A stretch of DNA of 64,000 nt, from NCBI RefSeq assembly GCF_014841105.1, contig NZ_JACYWE010000002.1, forward strand, positions 344,434 to 408,433, given 5' to 3'. The notes under the pieces are model-generated. The model was not told the DNA's origin. It ran no database searches and worked only from the letters and a program-made list of their open reading frames with translations. Numbering within the stretch: position 1 is the first letter of the stretch; every line of letters begins with the position of its first letter. The translations under genes were made by a program, and so were the position numbers. Positions 55,530 through 64,000 of this stretch are shown here, piece after piece. The DNA comes from Lolliginicoccus lacisalsi (GTDB lineage Bacteria > Actinomycetota > Actinomycetes > Mycobacteriales > Mycobacteriaceae).

Positions 55530-56779
55530 AGGGAGATGCGGCCCTCGGCTGCTGCCTTGCCGATATCGGTGCGGTAGTGCCCCGCGCGCAGCGTGATGCG
55601 GTCGATCTTGTCGTAGGCATCCGCGCGGGCTGCCTCGAGGTCGGCGCCGTGGCCGACGATGCTGAGCACTCGGCCACCGGCGGAGACAAGATCGCCCTTG
55701 TCGTTGCGGGCGGTTCCGGCATGGAGGACACCGTCGATACCGGCGCCGGTGATGACGTCCCCCGTGCGTGGCGGGCCCGGATAGTTCTCGGCGGCGAGCA
55801 CCACGGTGACGGTGCTGCCGGGCTTCCATCGCAGCGGCGGCAGCTCGGCGAGGGTCCCGGTGGCGACGGCGTTGAGCACCTCGCCGAGCGGGCTGTCGAG
55901 CAGGTCGAGCACGACCTGGGTCTCCGGATCGCCGAAGCGGCAGTTGAACTCCACCACCGCGGGCCCGTCCTTGCCGATCGCGAGACCGGCATAGAGGAGG
56001 CCGCTGAACGGGCAGCCGCGCTGCACCATCTGCTGCGCCACCGGCTCCACGACATCCCGCACGATCTGCTCGACCATGCCCTCGGGCAGCCACGGCAACG
56101 GAGCATAGGCACCCATGCCCCCGGTGTTGGGGCCCGAATCGTCGTCGCCGACGCGCTTGTGGTCCTGCGCGGGCAGCAGCGGCACCACGGTCTCGCCATC
56201 GACGAGGCAGAACAGTGACACCTCGGGACCATCGAGGAAGGACTCGAGCAGCACCGGGTGGCCCTTCTCGAGCAGCTCGGCGGCATGATCGCGCGCCACG
56301 GCGCGGTCGGCGCTCACCACGACGCCCTTGCCCCCGGCGAGGCGATCATCCTTGACCACCCAGGTGGGGCCGAACCGGTCCATCGCCGGATCGAGCGCAG
56401 CGGGAGTGTCGACGATCTCGGCGTGCGCGGTACGCACCCCGGCCTCGGCCATGATGTCCTTCGCGAAAGCCTTGGAGCCCTCGATCTGCGCGGCCGCGGC
56501 GGACGGGCCGAAGCAGGGCACACCGACCTTGCGCACCGCATCAGCGACACCAAGGACCAGCGGAACCTCGGGGCCGATGATCACGAGGTCAGGCGTCCAG
56601 TCACGCACGAGCGCCACCACATCATCAGTGGAGGCTGCATCCACATCGCGCTGCTCCGCGATGTCAGCTGTTCCGGCATTACCGGGAGCGCACATCAGCG
56701 CCGTCACCGACGGATCGCGCTGCAACGCCAGCAGCAATGCATGTTCACGGGCACCAGAACCGATAACGAGGACTCGCAC
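55526..56779 (-). CDS. purD: Phosphoribosylamine-glycine ligase
   Basis: A 417-residue ATP-grasp enzyme, [20 protein letters not shown] at the start, LAGGKGVVV and GVLYAGL-like [11 protein letters not shown] in the ATP-grasp domain, [14 protein letters not shown]. It makes GAR, step two of purine synthesis. GTG at 56779 follows TAGGCT (minus strand) by 8 nt, the same arrangement as phoU. The frame stays open upstream but without family sequence. Confidence 0.95.
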   Translation of the reverse strand: MRVLVIGSGAREHALLLALQRDPSVTALMCAPGNAGTADIAEQRDVDAASTDDVVALVRDWTPDLVIIGPEVPLVLGVADAVRKVGVPCFGPSAAAAQIEGSKAFAKDIMAEAGVRTAHAEIVDTPAALDPAMDRFGPTWVVKDDRLAGGKGVVVSADRAVARDHAAELLEKGHPVLLESFLDGPEVSLFCLVDGETVVPLLPAQDHKRVGDDDSGPNTGGMGAYAPLPWLPEGMVEQIVRDVVEPVAQQMVQRGCPFSGLLYAGLAIGKDGPAVVEFNCRFGDPETQVVLDLLDSPLGEVLNAVATGTLAELPPLRWKPGSTVTVVLAAENYPGPPRTGDVITGAGIDGVLHAGTARNDKGDLVSAGGRVLSIVGHGADLEAARADAYDKIDRITLRAGHYRTDIGKAAAEGRISL

Positions 56780-56911
56780 GGTGAACCAGCCTACGTGCTC
56801 GGATCCGGATCGCCGGCACCGGGACGCGGCCGACCGCCCACCGGCCAGCAACCACGAGGAAATCTGGCGCGGATGCTGGCGCGCGGCCCGATGATCCACC
56901 ATGCTCGTGGC

Positions 56912-57343
56912 ATGGCATCCGTGTTCAGCAAGATCATCGCCGGGGAGCTCCCCGGAAGGTTCATCTGGGAGGACGACGACGTGGTGGCGTTCCTCTCCAT
57001 CGCGCCCGTCGCGCCCGGCCATACCCTGGTGGTGCCCCGCGCGGAGATCGACCAGTGGCAGGACGTCGACCCCAGCCTGTTCGCGCGCTGCAGCGGCATC
57101 GCGCAGCACATCGGCCAGGGCGTGCGGAAGGCATGGGACGCGCCGCGCGCCGGATTCCTCATCGCCGGCATCGAGGTGCCTCACCTGCACCTGCATGTCT
57201 TCCCTGCCTGGAGCATCGAGGGCTTCGATATCTCTCGCGCTCGGGCGGCCGACGACGCCGAGCTCGACGCGGCGGCCGCTCGATTGCGGGCAGCGCTGCG
57301 CGAGCTCGGCCACGGCGACCACGTGCCGGCGGAGCCGTCCTAG
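56912..57343 (+). CDS. HIT-family protein
   Basis: A 143-residue HIT protein: [19 protein letters not shown] start and the triad [10 protein letters not shown] near residue 91. ATG at 56912 is preferred; ATG 56891 is in frame. It hydrolyses nucleoside phosphoramidates or dinucleotides, substrate unknown. It is divergent from purD. Confidence 0.88.
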   Translation: MASVFSKIIAGELPGRFIWEDDDVVAFLSIAPVAPGHTLVVPRAEIDQWQDVDPSLFARCSGIAQHIGQGVRKAWDAPRAGFLIAGIEVPHLHLHVFPAWSIEGFDISRARAADDAELDAAAARLRAALRELGHGDHVPAEPS

Positions 57344-57398
57344 GCGGGAGTCAGCCGGGGCTCGCCGGGGCAAGCGGTCCCCGGCACCCCGAGAGCGC

Positions 57399-57441
57399 GC
57401 GAAGAACGACAGCCCCCGCGCTGAAAGGTGTCGTTTTTCGC
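57399..57441. terminator. Stem-loop with T-rich arm after the HIT gene
   Basis: GCGAAGAACGACA (57399-57411) and TGTCGTTTTTCGC (57429-57441) form a 13-bp stem with one G-U pair and a 17-nt loop. TTTTT is in the 3' arm. It is 56 nt after the HIT stop and is a plausible terminator. Confidence 0.6.
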
Positions 57442-57562
57442 ACAGACGCCGCTGCAGGTGGGCCGCGCGAACACCCACGCGCCCCCAGGCGGCGACCATG
57501 ATGTTGGCCACAGCGAGATGAGCGCAACAGCGCGGCGAGCGGGCAAAACCTACGATTCGGAA

Positions 57563-58297
57563 ATGAGCTTGTTCACGCTTGTCACCGTTCCGGCCCGTAC
57601 CGGCGCTTCCTTTGCCGGGTCGGTCATCGGGATCGCCACCGATACCGCGGCCGCGGTGGTTGACGAGACCAGCACGGTGCTGCGCCTCATCGGCCCGCGC
57701 GGCCCGCTCGCGCTGCTGCAGAAGGTCGCGGAGAGCGCTGGTGACGAGCGGGCCCTCGGCCGCGTCCTTGATGCTGACGGGCCCGTCGAGCGGCTCATGG
57801 CCAAGGACGGTGTGCTCGACAAGCTGACCGAGCCAGGTGGCCTGCTCGATCGACTGCTCGAGAAGGACGGGCCCGTCGAGCGGCTCCTCGAGAAGGACGG
57901 CCTCGTGGAGAAGCTGATTGACAAGGATGGCCTGCTCGACCGGATCCTCGAGAAGGACGGCGCGCTCGACCGCTTGCTGCAACCCGACGGCCCGCTCGAG
58001 AACCTCCTGAAGAAGGACGGGCTCCTCGATAACCTCCTGTCGGAGAACAGCTCCATGGAACGCATGCTCAAGCAGGGCGGCACCCTCGACCAGCTCATCT
58101 CGCTGTCGGACAGCCTCGACCGGCTGGGCCCGAGCCTCGATCTCCTCGCCAATAGCGTGGGAGCGCTCCAGGATGCCGCGGGAGTGGTCAACGGAGCCGT
58201 CGGCCCGGTGGGCGAGCTTGTCTCCATGCTGCCCGGTCGCCGGCGCAAGCCGCGCGCGGTGGACATGGCCGCGAGCCTCGCCGAGAACCCCGCCTAG
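57563..58297 (+). CDS. Decapeptide-repeat protein of unknown function
   Basis: A 244-residue protein. Residues 1-60 are hydrophobic to amphipathic with no clear signal peptide. Residues 71-190 are twelve tandem decapeptides of consensus DG-x-L-D-R-L-L-E-K (for example [20 protein letters not shown]), in exact ten-residue register, and the last two are degenerate. The C-terminus (191-244) is a short hydrophobic segment then basic RRRKPR. I do not recognise the family. Leu at positions 4, 7 and 8 after a DG turn suggests stacked short helices. ATG at 57563 follows TACGAT by 6 nt, so it is probably leaderless. Confidence 0.85.
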   Translation: MSLFTLVTVPARTGASFAGSVIGIATDTAAAVVDETSTVLRLIGPRGPLALLQKVAESAGDERALGRVLDADGPVERLMAKDGVLDKLTEPGGLLDRLLEKDGPVERLLEKDGLVEKLIDKDGLLDRILEKDGALDRLLQPDGPLENLLKKDGLLDNLLSENSSMERMLKQGGTLDQLISLSDSLDRLGPSLDLLANSVGALQDAAGVVNGAVGPVGELVSMLPGRRRKPRAVDMAASLAENPA

Positions 58298-58403
58298 CAG
58301 TTTCCCGCCGACGCGATACGGGCGCATGATTCCCGGCCTAGAGAGCTAGGCAACGGAATAGGATCATTCCCAGGCATTCATTTCCATCGCCCCTGGAGGA
58401 AAC

Positions 58404-58808
58404 ATGCGTCGCATCCGTGCCGCCGTCACCGCCCTCGCCGCTGGCTCGGCTCTGCTCGCCGCGCCCGCTGTCGCTAGCGCGGCACCTATCGTGGAGACCA
58501 CCAGCCTCAACGAGACCACGCTGGAGATCAGGTACACCAACACCAGCTCGTCGCCGGCGACATGTGGTGGACTGCTGCATTTCTTCGGCTCGCCGCTGTC
58601 GTGGTTCGGCCTGCCCCCCGCGGTGATCGTGCCTCCGAACAGCACTGCCACCCAGCAAGTTCCCTACGTCATCGGCGGCGTCCATACCGTCTCGTGGTGG
58701 TGCGAGGTGCCCGGCGAGCCGCTCCATAGCGGACGGCTGGGTCCCGTCGCGGTCGGTGGGCTCGCCGATGTCCTCGTCGACGGGTTCAACCAGGCGACGG
58801 GCAGCTAG
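58404..58808 (+). CDS. Small secreted protein
   Basis: A 134-residue protein with a Sec signal peptide (basic MRRIR, hydrophobic ALAAGSALLAAPAVA, cleavage near ASA-AP) and a mature domain of about 107 residues with two cysteines (SPATCGG and SWWCEV) that probably form a disulfide. Rich in Val, Thr, Ser and Gly, as in beta-sandwich domains. The family was not recognised. GGAGGAAAC precedes the ATG. Confidence 0.85.
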   Translation: MRRIRAAVTALAAGSALLAAPAVASAAPIVETTSLNETTLEIRYTNTSSSPATCGGLLHFFGSPLSWFGLPPAVIVPPNSTATQQVPYVIGGVHTVSWWCEVPGEPLHSGRLGPVAVGGLADVLVDGFNQATGS

Positions 58809-58885
58809 GGGCAGGCTCGTCGCCCGCGGCCGCGATTGCCGCATCCGCCCGACGCATCCGCCCGACCCATCCGCTCGACGCATCC

Positions 58886-58955
58886 GCAAACGCGATAGAA
58901 ACCTCGGGAAATCCAGGCCAGCTTCTATCGCGTTTGCGAGTTTCCGGTGCTTTTG
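58886..58955. repeat. Palindromic element A, copy 4 (inverted)
   Basis: Arms GCAAACGCGATAGAA (58886-58900) and TTCTATCGCGTTTGC (58923-58937) are perfect over 15 bp. The conserved flank, read on the minus strand as AAAAGCACCGGAAACTCG, lies at 58938-58955, so this copy is on the opposite strand to copies 2 and 3. It lies between the convergent secreted-protein and dienelactone hydrolase genes. Confidence 0.9.
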
Positions 58956-59009
58956 CCGCCCAAGCCGCCCAAACCGCCCAAGCCGCCCAAGCCGCACCCC
59001 GAGCCTGGC

Positions 59010-59720
59010 TCAGTCCGCGAGATGCGTGCGGAAGAACGCGAAGACCCGCTGCCATGCGTCCTCGGCAGCATCGTGGCCGTACGCGAATCCAGTGATCTTC
59101 AGCAGCGGCGTGGCGGGGCCGTAGTCGAGCTTGTTGACAAAGCTGTGGCCCACGCCCGGGTAGGTGCGGGCATCAAGCTCGACGCCGTGCTCGTCACAGG
59201 CCTTCCGCAGGCGCTTCTCTCCCCCAACGAGCAGGGGGTCGCGCTTGCCGAAGCTCGCCACCAGCGGGCACGCGCCTTGTACCGCCTCCGCGAGGTTGCG
59301 CGGAACCACGCCGTAGAACGGGGCGCTGGCCTCGAATCCCTTGGGTGCCATGACTATGGCGAACCCCCCGCCCATGCAGAACCCCACGATGCCGATCGTG
59401 CTGGTGCAATCGTCGCGGCCAAGGAGGTGGTCGCGCGCCGCGAGGAGGTCGTCCACGGTGCGGCCCTCTTGCGCCCACAGGTCCTTGAGCACGCGGGTGA
59501 CGCAGCGAGCCTTGCCTCCTCGCGAGTACAGGTCCGGCGCGAGCACCACGTAGCCCTCGTTGGCGATGCGCTGGCAGATCTGCTTGGTGTCGTCGTTCAG
59601 GCCGATCGCGTCATGCACCACCACCACTCCCGGCAGCGGTCCTTGCGCGGTCCCCTCCTCGGGGTGGAAGAGGTAGGCGTCCAGGGGGCCTGCCGGGGTG
59701 TCCAGTCGCTGCTCGTTCAC
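59010..59720 (-). CDS. Dienelactone hydrolase-family protein
   Basis: A 236-residue alpha/beta-hydrolase with the DLH triad: Cys in GFCMGGG, Asp in GKRDPLL and His in GVGHSF. Members hydrolyse dienelactone or other lactones and esters. Substrate unknown. ATG at 59720. Confidence 0.88.
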   Translation of the reverse strand: MNEQRLDTPAGPLDAYLFHPEEGTAQGPLPGVVVVHDAIGLNDDTKQICQRIANEGYVVLAPDLYSRGGKARCVTRVLKDLWAQEGRTVDDLLAARDHLLGRDDCTSTIGIVGFCMGGGFAIVMAPKGFEASAPFYGVVPRNLAEAVQGACPLVASFGKRDPLLVGGEKRLRKACDEHGVELDARTYPGVGHSFVNKLDYGPATPLLKITGFAYGHDAAEDAWQRVFAFFRTHLAD

Positions 59721-59883
59721 CGTGCGCTCCTCACTGCCAGTGTGTTCGTGCCCTAAAAGTAACGGACCGTGCTCCAGGGAAATCGTCGGCCTCGCGTACG
59801 GTGATCACGACCGTGGCCGAACACCGTCACCTGAGCCTCGATGGCACGCCGCCAGCGAGGAAACCGCGTCCCGAGGAGGCACC

Positions 59884-61170
59884 GTGGCAAGCGACGCCCC
59901 GCCCCAGGCTGACACCCTGACCGGGCTGCTGGCCCGCCGGCGCGAGGCACGCGACGCCACGGACCATGCCACCGTCACCGCGACCTCGCGGACGCTCTGG
60001 CAGCGCTGGGTCGCGGCCGGGGAGACCGAGCAGCTGCTCGCCGATGCCCGTGCCGAGCGTGCCCATGCCCGGCGCCATGACCAGGAGGAGTACCAGGCCA
60101 TCTGCGACTCCGCGATCGGCTTGGCGCACCTGCGCCGGGGCGAGCTCGAGGAGGCCGAGGCGGCGTTCCACACGGCTGCCCGGCACTTCACCCGCAGCGC
60201 CACAAGCGGCGAGCTCGCTGTGGCCAATCATCATCTCGGCGAGGTCTACATCAAGCTCGACCGCATCGACGATGCGCGCCGGCACCTCCATGCCGCCGCA
60301 GGGGCCTTCCGCGAGCACAATGCCGCGGTGTGGCTCGCGAAGTCGCACGTCAAGCTCGCGGAGACGTATGCGCTGCATGACAGCCAGGCCCGGCATCACT
60401 TCAAGGCGGCGCTGACCGCGCTGATGCAGGCGAAGAAGGCTCCCGAGGCCGGGCATTGCGCGATGCGCCTCGCGGCGGCCCACGCCGCGGCAGCCGATAC
60501 CAAGACCGCGCTGAGCCTCTACCAGGAGGCCGCCACCGTGCTCGAGCATGTCGAGCGGCACGCGCTGCAGGCCGAGGCTCTCGCCCAGCTCGCCACCTTG
60601 CAGGCCGGAAGCAACAAGATCCGTGAGGCCGAGTACAACTACGACAAGGCGCGCACCGCGAGCATCGCCGCCCGCACCAGCCCCCTCACCGCTGTGTGCG
60701 ACATCGCCATCGCGCTGCTGTGGGACGAGCAGGCCCGCAAGTCGTACCGGCGCGGGGCGATCCTGTTCCACACCGTCAACCTGATGCTGCCCGCCACGAT
60801 CGTTCTCACCGCCATCCACGAGTCGAACGAGGAGCGCGCCGAGACGTGGCGCCCTGTGCTCGCCCAGTTGCTCGGCTGGAGCATCGCCGCGCTCCCCGGC
60901 AGCGAGCACGCCGAGCTGCGTGGCGCCATCGCCGACTACGCCCGCCACCACAACGCCAGCGACAGCGATCAGGAATCAGTTCGCAAGGGGCGCAGGCCGC
61001 ACACCCCGACACTGCTGGCGCTGCTGCCGCACATGGTGGACGGGATCGACAAGCTCGGCACGTTCCTGCCCGCCCCGAGCCGACTCACCGCCGCCTCTAC
61101 GGGAGCGCACGGTCGCCTCGCGCCGTTCCTCGAATCGGCACGGCACCGGTTCCCCCGCCACGACGGGTAG
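59884..61170 (+). CDS. TPR-repeat helical protein
   Basis: A 428-residue protein of helical pairs with TPR-like spacing (LAHLRRGELEEAEAAFHTAARHF, LGEVYIKLDRIDDARRHLHAA, ALSLYQEAATVLEHVERHALQAEAL). No catalytic motif and no signal peptide. TPRs form protein scaffolds. Partner unknown. GTG at 59884 has GAGGAGG upstream; it is the first good start. Confidence 0.8.
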   Translation: MASDAPPQADTLTGLLARRREARDATDHATVTATSRTLWQRWVAAGETEQLLADARAERAHARRHDQEEYQAICDSAIGLAHLRRGELEEAEAAFHTAARHFTRSATSGELAVANHHLGEVYIKLDRIDDARRHLHAAAGAFREHNAAVWLAKSHVKLAETYALHDSQARHHFKAALTALMQAKKAPEAGHCAMRLAAAHAAAADTKTALSLYQEAATVLEHVERHALQAEALAQLATLQAGSNKIREAEYNYDKARTASIAARTSPLTAVCDIAIALLWDEQARKSYRRGAILFHTVNLMLPATIVLTAIHESNEERAETWRPVLAQLLGWSIAALPGSEHAELRGAIADYARHHNASDSDQESVRKGRRPHTPTLLALLPHMVDGIDKLGTFLPAPSRLTAASTGAHGRLAPFLESARHRFPRHDG

Positions 61171-61190
61171 CCCCCACGACGAGGCCGCCG

Positions 61191-61256
61191 CGAATGCAAC
61201 ACGGCTGCGAATGCAACACGGCTGCGAATGCAACAAGGCTGCGAATGCAACAAGGC
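61191..61256. repeat. Four 17-bp tandem repeats next to tRNA-Thr
   Basis: Units of CGAATGCAACACGGCTG begin at 61191, 61208, 61225 and 61242; the last two read CAACAAGG. The array lies between the TPR gene and the tRNA terminator. Confidence 0.9.
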
Positions 61257-61275
61257 CAGGCACGAATGCCTGGCC
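61254..61275 (-). terminator. Terminator of tRNA-Thr
   Basis: GGCCAGGCA (61254-61262) and TGCCTGGCC (61267-61275) pair perfectly with a CGAA loop, 14 nt past the tRNA 3' end on the minus strand. It is followed by TTGTTGCATT, a weak T-run. Confidence 0.75.
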
Positions 61276-61288
61276 CTGGGGAGGGAGA

Positions 61289-61360
61289 GCTGGCGAGGGG
61301 ACTTGAACCCCTAACCGCCCGATTACAAGTCGGGTGCGCTACCAATTGCGCCACGCCAGC
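61289..61360 (-). tRNA. tRNA-Thr (UGU)
   Basis: The minus strand reads GCTGGCG at the 5' end and CGCCAGC at the 3' end (7-bp acceptor stem), D-stem GCGC/GCGC, anticodon stem CCCGA/TCGGG with loop CTTGTAA (anticodon TGT), and T-arm AGGGG-TTCAAGT-CCCCT. Total 72 nt; CCA is not encoded. It reads ACA, and by wobble perhaps ACG. Confidence 0.97.
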
Positions 61361-61499
61361 GGTGGATCCGGCGGATCCGGGGATCATAGTAGCGGCTTGG
61401 AAGGGTCGTTGCCGAATCCCTGGAGGCCCATGCGCGGCGCGTGGTGGTTTGTGCGCGATTGGCCGTGCCAATGCTGGGCGGCGGTATTAGCGTTGAGGC

Positions 61500-61877
61500 A
61501 TGAGCACGTCGGATATGGCTACGGTCCTTGCTTGGCACGAGGCTTTGAATGGTCGCGATTGGGAGACCCTGGTGGATCTGTCGAGCGATGATGTGGATAT
61601 CGCCGCGGCCGATCATGCGAGCCAGGGCATCGCGGCGTTGCGGGAGTGGGCTCGCTCGCTGACGGTGACGCTCTCTCCGGGCCGCATCTTCGCGCATGAT
61701 GGCGTGGTGGTGGTCGAGGAGCACATCGCTGGCAGTTCCCCGGGCGACGAGGCGGAGGCGGCTTCCGCGTTCCGGGTGGTGGACGACCAGGTGACGTCGA
61801 TGTTCCGGCATGGCACGGTCGAGGATGCGCTGGCCGCTACGGGCCTGCGGGAGTCCGATCTCGTGGATGGCGGCTAG
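61500..61877 (+). CDS. SnoaL-like NTF2-fold protein
   Basis: A 125-residue protein: VLAWHEALNGRDWETLVDLSSDDVDI and REWARSLTVTLSPGRIF, typical of small NTF2-fold proteins with unknown ligand. TAGCGT lies 6 nt before ATG 61500 and there is no Shine-Dalgarno, so it may be leaderless. Confidence 0.8.
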   Translation: MSTSDMATVLAWHEALNGRDWETLVDLSSDDVDIAAADHASQGIAALREWARSLTVTLSPGRIFAHDGVVVVEEHIAGSSPGDEAEAASAFRVVDDQVTSMFRHGTVEDALAATGLRESDLVDGG

Positions 61878-61894
61878 CCGCGATCAGCACCAAT

Positions 61895-61929
61895 GACCCC
61901 CGTGGCGGAGGCTCGATGCCACGGGGGTC
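61895..61929. terminator. Perfect 12-bp stem-loop between convergent genes
   Basis: GACCCCCGTGGC (61895-61906) and GCCACGGGGGTC (61918-61929) form a perfect stem with an 11-nt loop. It is 18 nt after the SnoaL stop and 53 nt from the mbtH stop, so it can act on both. Confidence 0.8.
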
Positions 61930-61981
61930 GCTGGTTCACTACGCGTGATGCTCGCCGATGCGGGGCGAGATGCTGCTGGTT

Positions 61982-62221
61982 CTATTCGTCGTCATCGTCA
62001 TCGTCGGCGTCCGCGGCCATGGCGTCGCGGAGGCTCTTGGGCCGGAGGTCGGTCCAGTTCTGCTCCACATACTCGAGGCAGGCGGCCCGGCTGTCCTCGC
62101 CGAAGACGACCTTCCATCCTGCGGGCACGTCAGCGAACGAGGGCCACAGCGAGTGCTGCTCCTCGTCGTTGATCAGCACGTAGAAGCGGCCGTTCTCGTC
62201 GTCAAAAGGATTGGTGCTCAT
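61982..62221 (-). CDS. mbtH: MbtH-family NRPS partner
   Basis: A 79-residue protein with the family signature: [31 protein letters not shown] and [14 protein letters not shown]. MbtH proteins activate adenylation domains of nonribosomal peptide synthetases, for example in siderophore synthesis. The C-terminus is an Asp/Glu run (DADDDDDDE). The nearest upstream gene is an ABC exporter. No NRPS gene is in the window. Confidence 0.95.
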   Translation of the reverse strand: MSTNPFDDENGRFYVLINDEEQHSLWPSFADVPAGWKVVFGEDSRAACLEYVEQNWTDLRPKSLRDAMAADADDDDDDE

Positions 62222-62507
62222 CTGTCCTCACTCTGCTTCCAGCGTCGCGCCCCGCGCGGGTCAGTCCGGTGTCCCGTCCCTGCTGCTCGACCAGCCAATA
62301 CCGTACTAGGCACGGTTTGGTCCCGTCCATTCGTCGCGCCGGGCGTGATCGCGCGTCCGGTGATGTTCCGGGCGATGGCGCCGACGGTTGTGTTGCTTGT
62401 GGCAGCTTATCGGTTGTAGTGGCAGTTCGTGCTCGCATGTGATCTTCCGGGGGGCGATTATTCTCACGCTCCGCCCTCGCGCCCGGACCGTCGACGAGCA
62501 GGTTGCC

Positions 62508-64000
62508 TCACTCGAGGTCATCGTCGTTGATGCTGTCCTTGTCGCGGCCCTCCCACGCGTTCCATAGCTCGGCGTAGCGGCCTCCTCGCTTGAGGAGCTC
62601 GCTGTGTGGTCCTTGCTCGATGATGTAGCCATGCTCGAGCACGATGACCCGGTCCGCCCGGGCGGCCTGGGTGAGGCGGTGGGCAACGATCAGAGTGGTG
62701 CGGCCATGGGTTGCCTCGTAGGCGTAGTGCTCGAGCTCGCGGGCCCCGGCGCTGCCTGCCTCGGCGGTGGCCTCGTCGAGGACGGCGACGGGCGGGTTGG
62801 CAAGGACGAGCCGCGCGAGGGCGATCTGCTGGGCTTGCGCCGCGGTGAGCTGGTATCCGCCTTCGCCGACCATGGTGGCGATTCCCTCGGGGAGGTTGTG
62901 CACCCATGCGTGGGCGCCGACGGTGCGCAGTGCGGCCTGGAGGTCATCGTCGCCGGCGAAGGGGTTGGCGAGCCGGAGGTCCTCGAACAGGGGCCCGGAG
63001 AACACGTGCACTTCCTGGCTGATGATGGCCACTTGCTTGCGGAGATCGCGGGAGCCGAGCTCGGCGAGGTCCACGCCGCCGATGCGGGCTTGGCCGGAGC
63101 TTGGCCGGATGACCCCGGCGGCGATCGCGGCGACCGTGGTCTTGCCAGCTCCGGTGGACCCGACGAGGGCCACCCGCTCCCCCGCCGCGATGGTGAGGTT
63201 CACATCGCGCACGACGACGGCGGTGCCGTCGTAGGTGTGGCTGATGGCCTCGAGCTCGAGTGTGGAATCAGTGGGCTGGTCGTTGCGGCCGCGCTCGCGC
63301 ACGACCTCGCTGTTGATCAGTCCCACAAGCCTGCGCATGCCCTCGCCGGCCGCCTGGATGTCGTTGAAGGAGAAGAGGATGTCCTGCATGGGGGCGAAGA
63401 GCCGGTAGAACAGCAGGGCCGCGATGGTGGCCTCGCCGACAGTGATCTGCTCGCCCTCCTGGATGAGCACGAAGCTGATCGCGAGGACGGTACCGAGCCC
63501 GATGTACTGGACGACCTTGCCCGCGGAGACGAAGCGCGAGAGCGACTGGTAGCCGGCGAGGATCTGTTCCCGCGCCTGGCCGGAGGCCTCCGAGATCTGG
63601 GCGGTCTGCTCGTGCTCGAGCCCATAGGCGCGGACGGTGGGCACGCCTTGCATTCCCGCGATGAGCGCCTGGGCGCGCTGTGAGGTCGCTTGCCGCTCCT
63701 GGGTGATGGCGCGCCGGGTGCGTGGCATGTGCAGGCGCAGGACGATCAGGCCGAGGGGGATGGAGACGGCCGCGCCGAGCCCGAGCCGGTAGTCGATGGT
63801 GGTGACCGCGGCGATGCTGAGGACGACGAGGGTGAGGGTGGACATCAAGCTGGCCAGCGAGTTGCGGACGAAGCGCGCGATGGCGGCGACATCATCGTTG
63901 ATGCGGGTCAGCAGGTCTCCCTTGCCCGCTTCCTCGAGCAGGGGCAGCGGCAGCAGCAGGGCATGCTCGAGGGCGCGCTCGCGGAGATTGGCCAGGATGG
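62508..64000 (-). CDS. ABC exporter, fused permease-ATPase (3' part)
   Basis: The reading frame runs past 64000, so the start is outside. Visible are about four membrane spans and the ATPase domain. Walker A is GSTGAGKTT; Walker B VAVLDEATAEAG ends in the unusual ATAEAG; the signature is LTAAQAQQ instead of LSGGQ. The H-loop is VAHRLTQA. A degenerate signature is typical of one half of a heterodimeric exporter. mbtH lies 286 bp downstream on the same strand, which suggests siderophore or peptide export. Cargo unknown. Confidence 0.85.
   Translation of the reverse strand, partial: ILANLRERALEHALLLPLPLLEEAGKGDLLTRINDDVAAIARFVRNSLASLMSTLTLVVLSIAAVTTIDYRLGLGAAVSIPLGLIVLRLHMPRTRRAITQERQATSQRAQALIAGMQGVPTVRAYGLEHEQTAQISEASGQAREQILAGYQSLSRFVSAGKVVQYIGLGTVLAISFVLIQEGEQITVGEATIAALLFYRLFAPMQDILFSFNDIQAAGEGMRRLVGLINSEVVRERGRNDQPTDSTLELEAISHTYDGTAVVVRDVNLTIAAGERVALVGSTGAGKTTVAAIAAGVIRPSSGQARIGGVDLAELGSRDLRKQVAIISQEVHVFSGPLFEDLRLANPFAGDDDLQAALRTVGAHAWVHNLPEGIATMVGEGGYQLTAAQAQQIALARLVLANPPVAVLDEATAEAGSAGARELEHYAYEATHGRTTLIVAHRLTQAARADRVIVLEHGYIIEQGPHSELLKRGGRYAELWNAWEGRDKDSINDDDLE

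Noticed and set aside
62222..62507. Iron-box (DtxR/IdeR site) upstream of mbtH
   Set aside because: I looked for a TTAGGTTAGSCTAACCTAA-like palindrome and found nothing close.

Overview
The window looks like a high-GC actinobacterial chromosome of the order Mycobacteriales (mycolic-acid group). The evidence is a mycothiol synthase (mshD), an LmeA-type lipomannan-maturation protein, a GT87 mannosyltransferase, GTG/TTG-rich starts, and a gene order that follows Mycobacterium tuberculosis Rv0822c to Rv0772 (LytR_C protein, phoY, mshD, Rv0818-type regulator, lmeA, thiX, cysA2/sseC, Rv0813c-type nitrobindin, Rv0812 aminotransferase, ygfZ, DUF3073, purM, purF, SCP, purL, purQ, purS, purC, ptrB, purB, purD). 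The synteny is recalled, not computed here, and I cannot name the genus.

Layout. 1-6161: tail of an envelope protein, phoU, mshD, a GlnR/Rv0818-type regulator, lmeA, a tethered thioredoxin, and a sulfur-transfer operon (DUF4395, sulfurtransferase, DUF1416) led by a 28-codon poly-cysteine leader peptide with an attenuator-like hairpin pair. 6162-7631: repeat-rich spacer, a 35-aa membrane peptide and a nitrobindin-like protein. 7695-14433: accessory metabolism (three oxidoreductase or isomerase genes, YchJ, SnoaL, LysR), then alkane hydroxylase alkB with a TetR gene. 14586-20551: cydABDC for cytochrome bd, with paired palindromes upstream of cydA. 20741-24135: aminotransferase IV, ygfZ, asparaginase, DUF3073.

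24698-56779 carries de novo purine synthesis in pieces: purM, purF, purL, purQ, purS, purC, purB, purD, all on the minus strand. Inserted between them are an SDR, an SCP-like protein, a CPBP protease, a DUF2319-type hydrolase, a MoxR/DUF58/DUF4129 operon (plus strand), an acyltransferase, a GT87 mannosyltransferase, a metallo-beta-lactamase-fold protein, an ABC permease/ATPase pair, a glutathione peroxidase, a lone ModA-like lipoprotein, oligopeptidase B, a HIT protein and others. 56912-64000: HIT protein, a striking decapeptide-repeat protein, a small secreted protein, dienelactone hydrolase, TPR protein, tRNA-Thr, SnoaL protein, MbtH, and the 3' part of an ABC exporter that runs off the window.

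Three themes stand out. First, several genes have a TANNNT -10 element exactly 7 nt before a GTG codon, as expected for leaderless mRNAs. Second, a 52-72-bp palindromic element (core CAAACGCGATAGAA...TTCTATCGCGTTTG) occurs four times, always between convergent genes. Third, non-coding spacers carry other long palindromes, minisatellites and one compact three-stem structure. I saw no insertion sequence, prophage, CRISPR array or rRNA.
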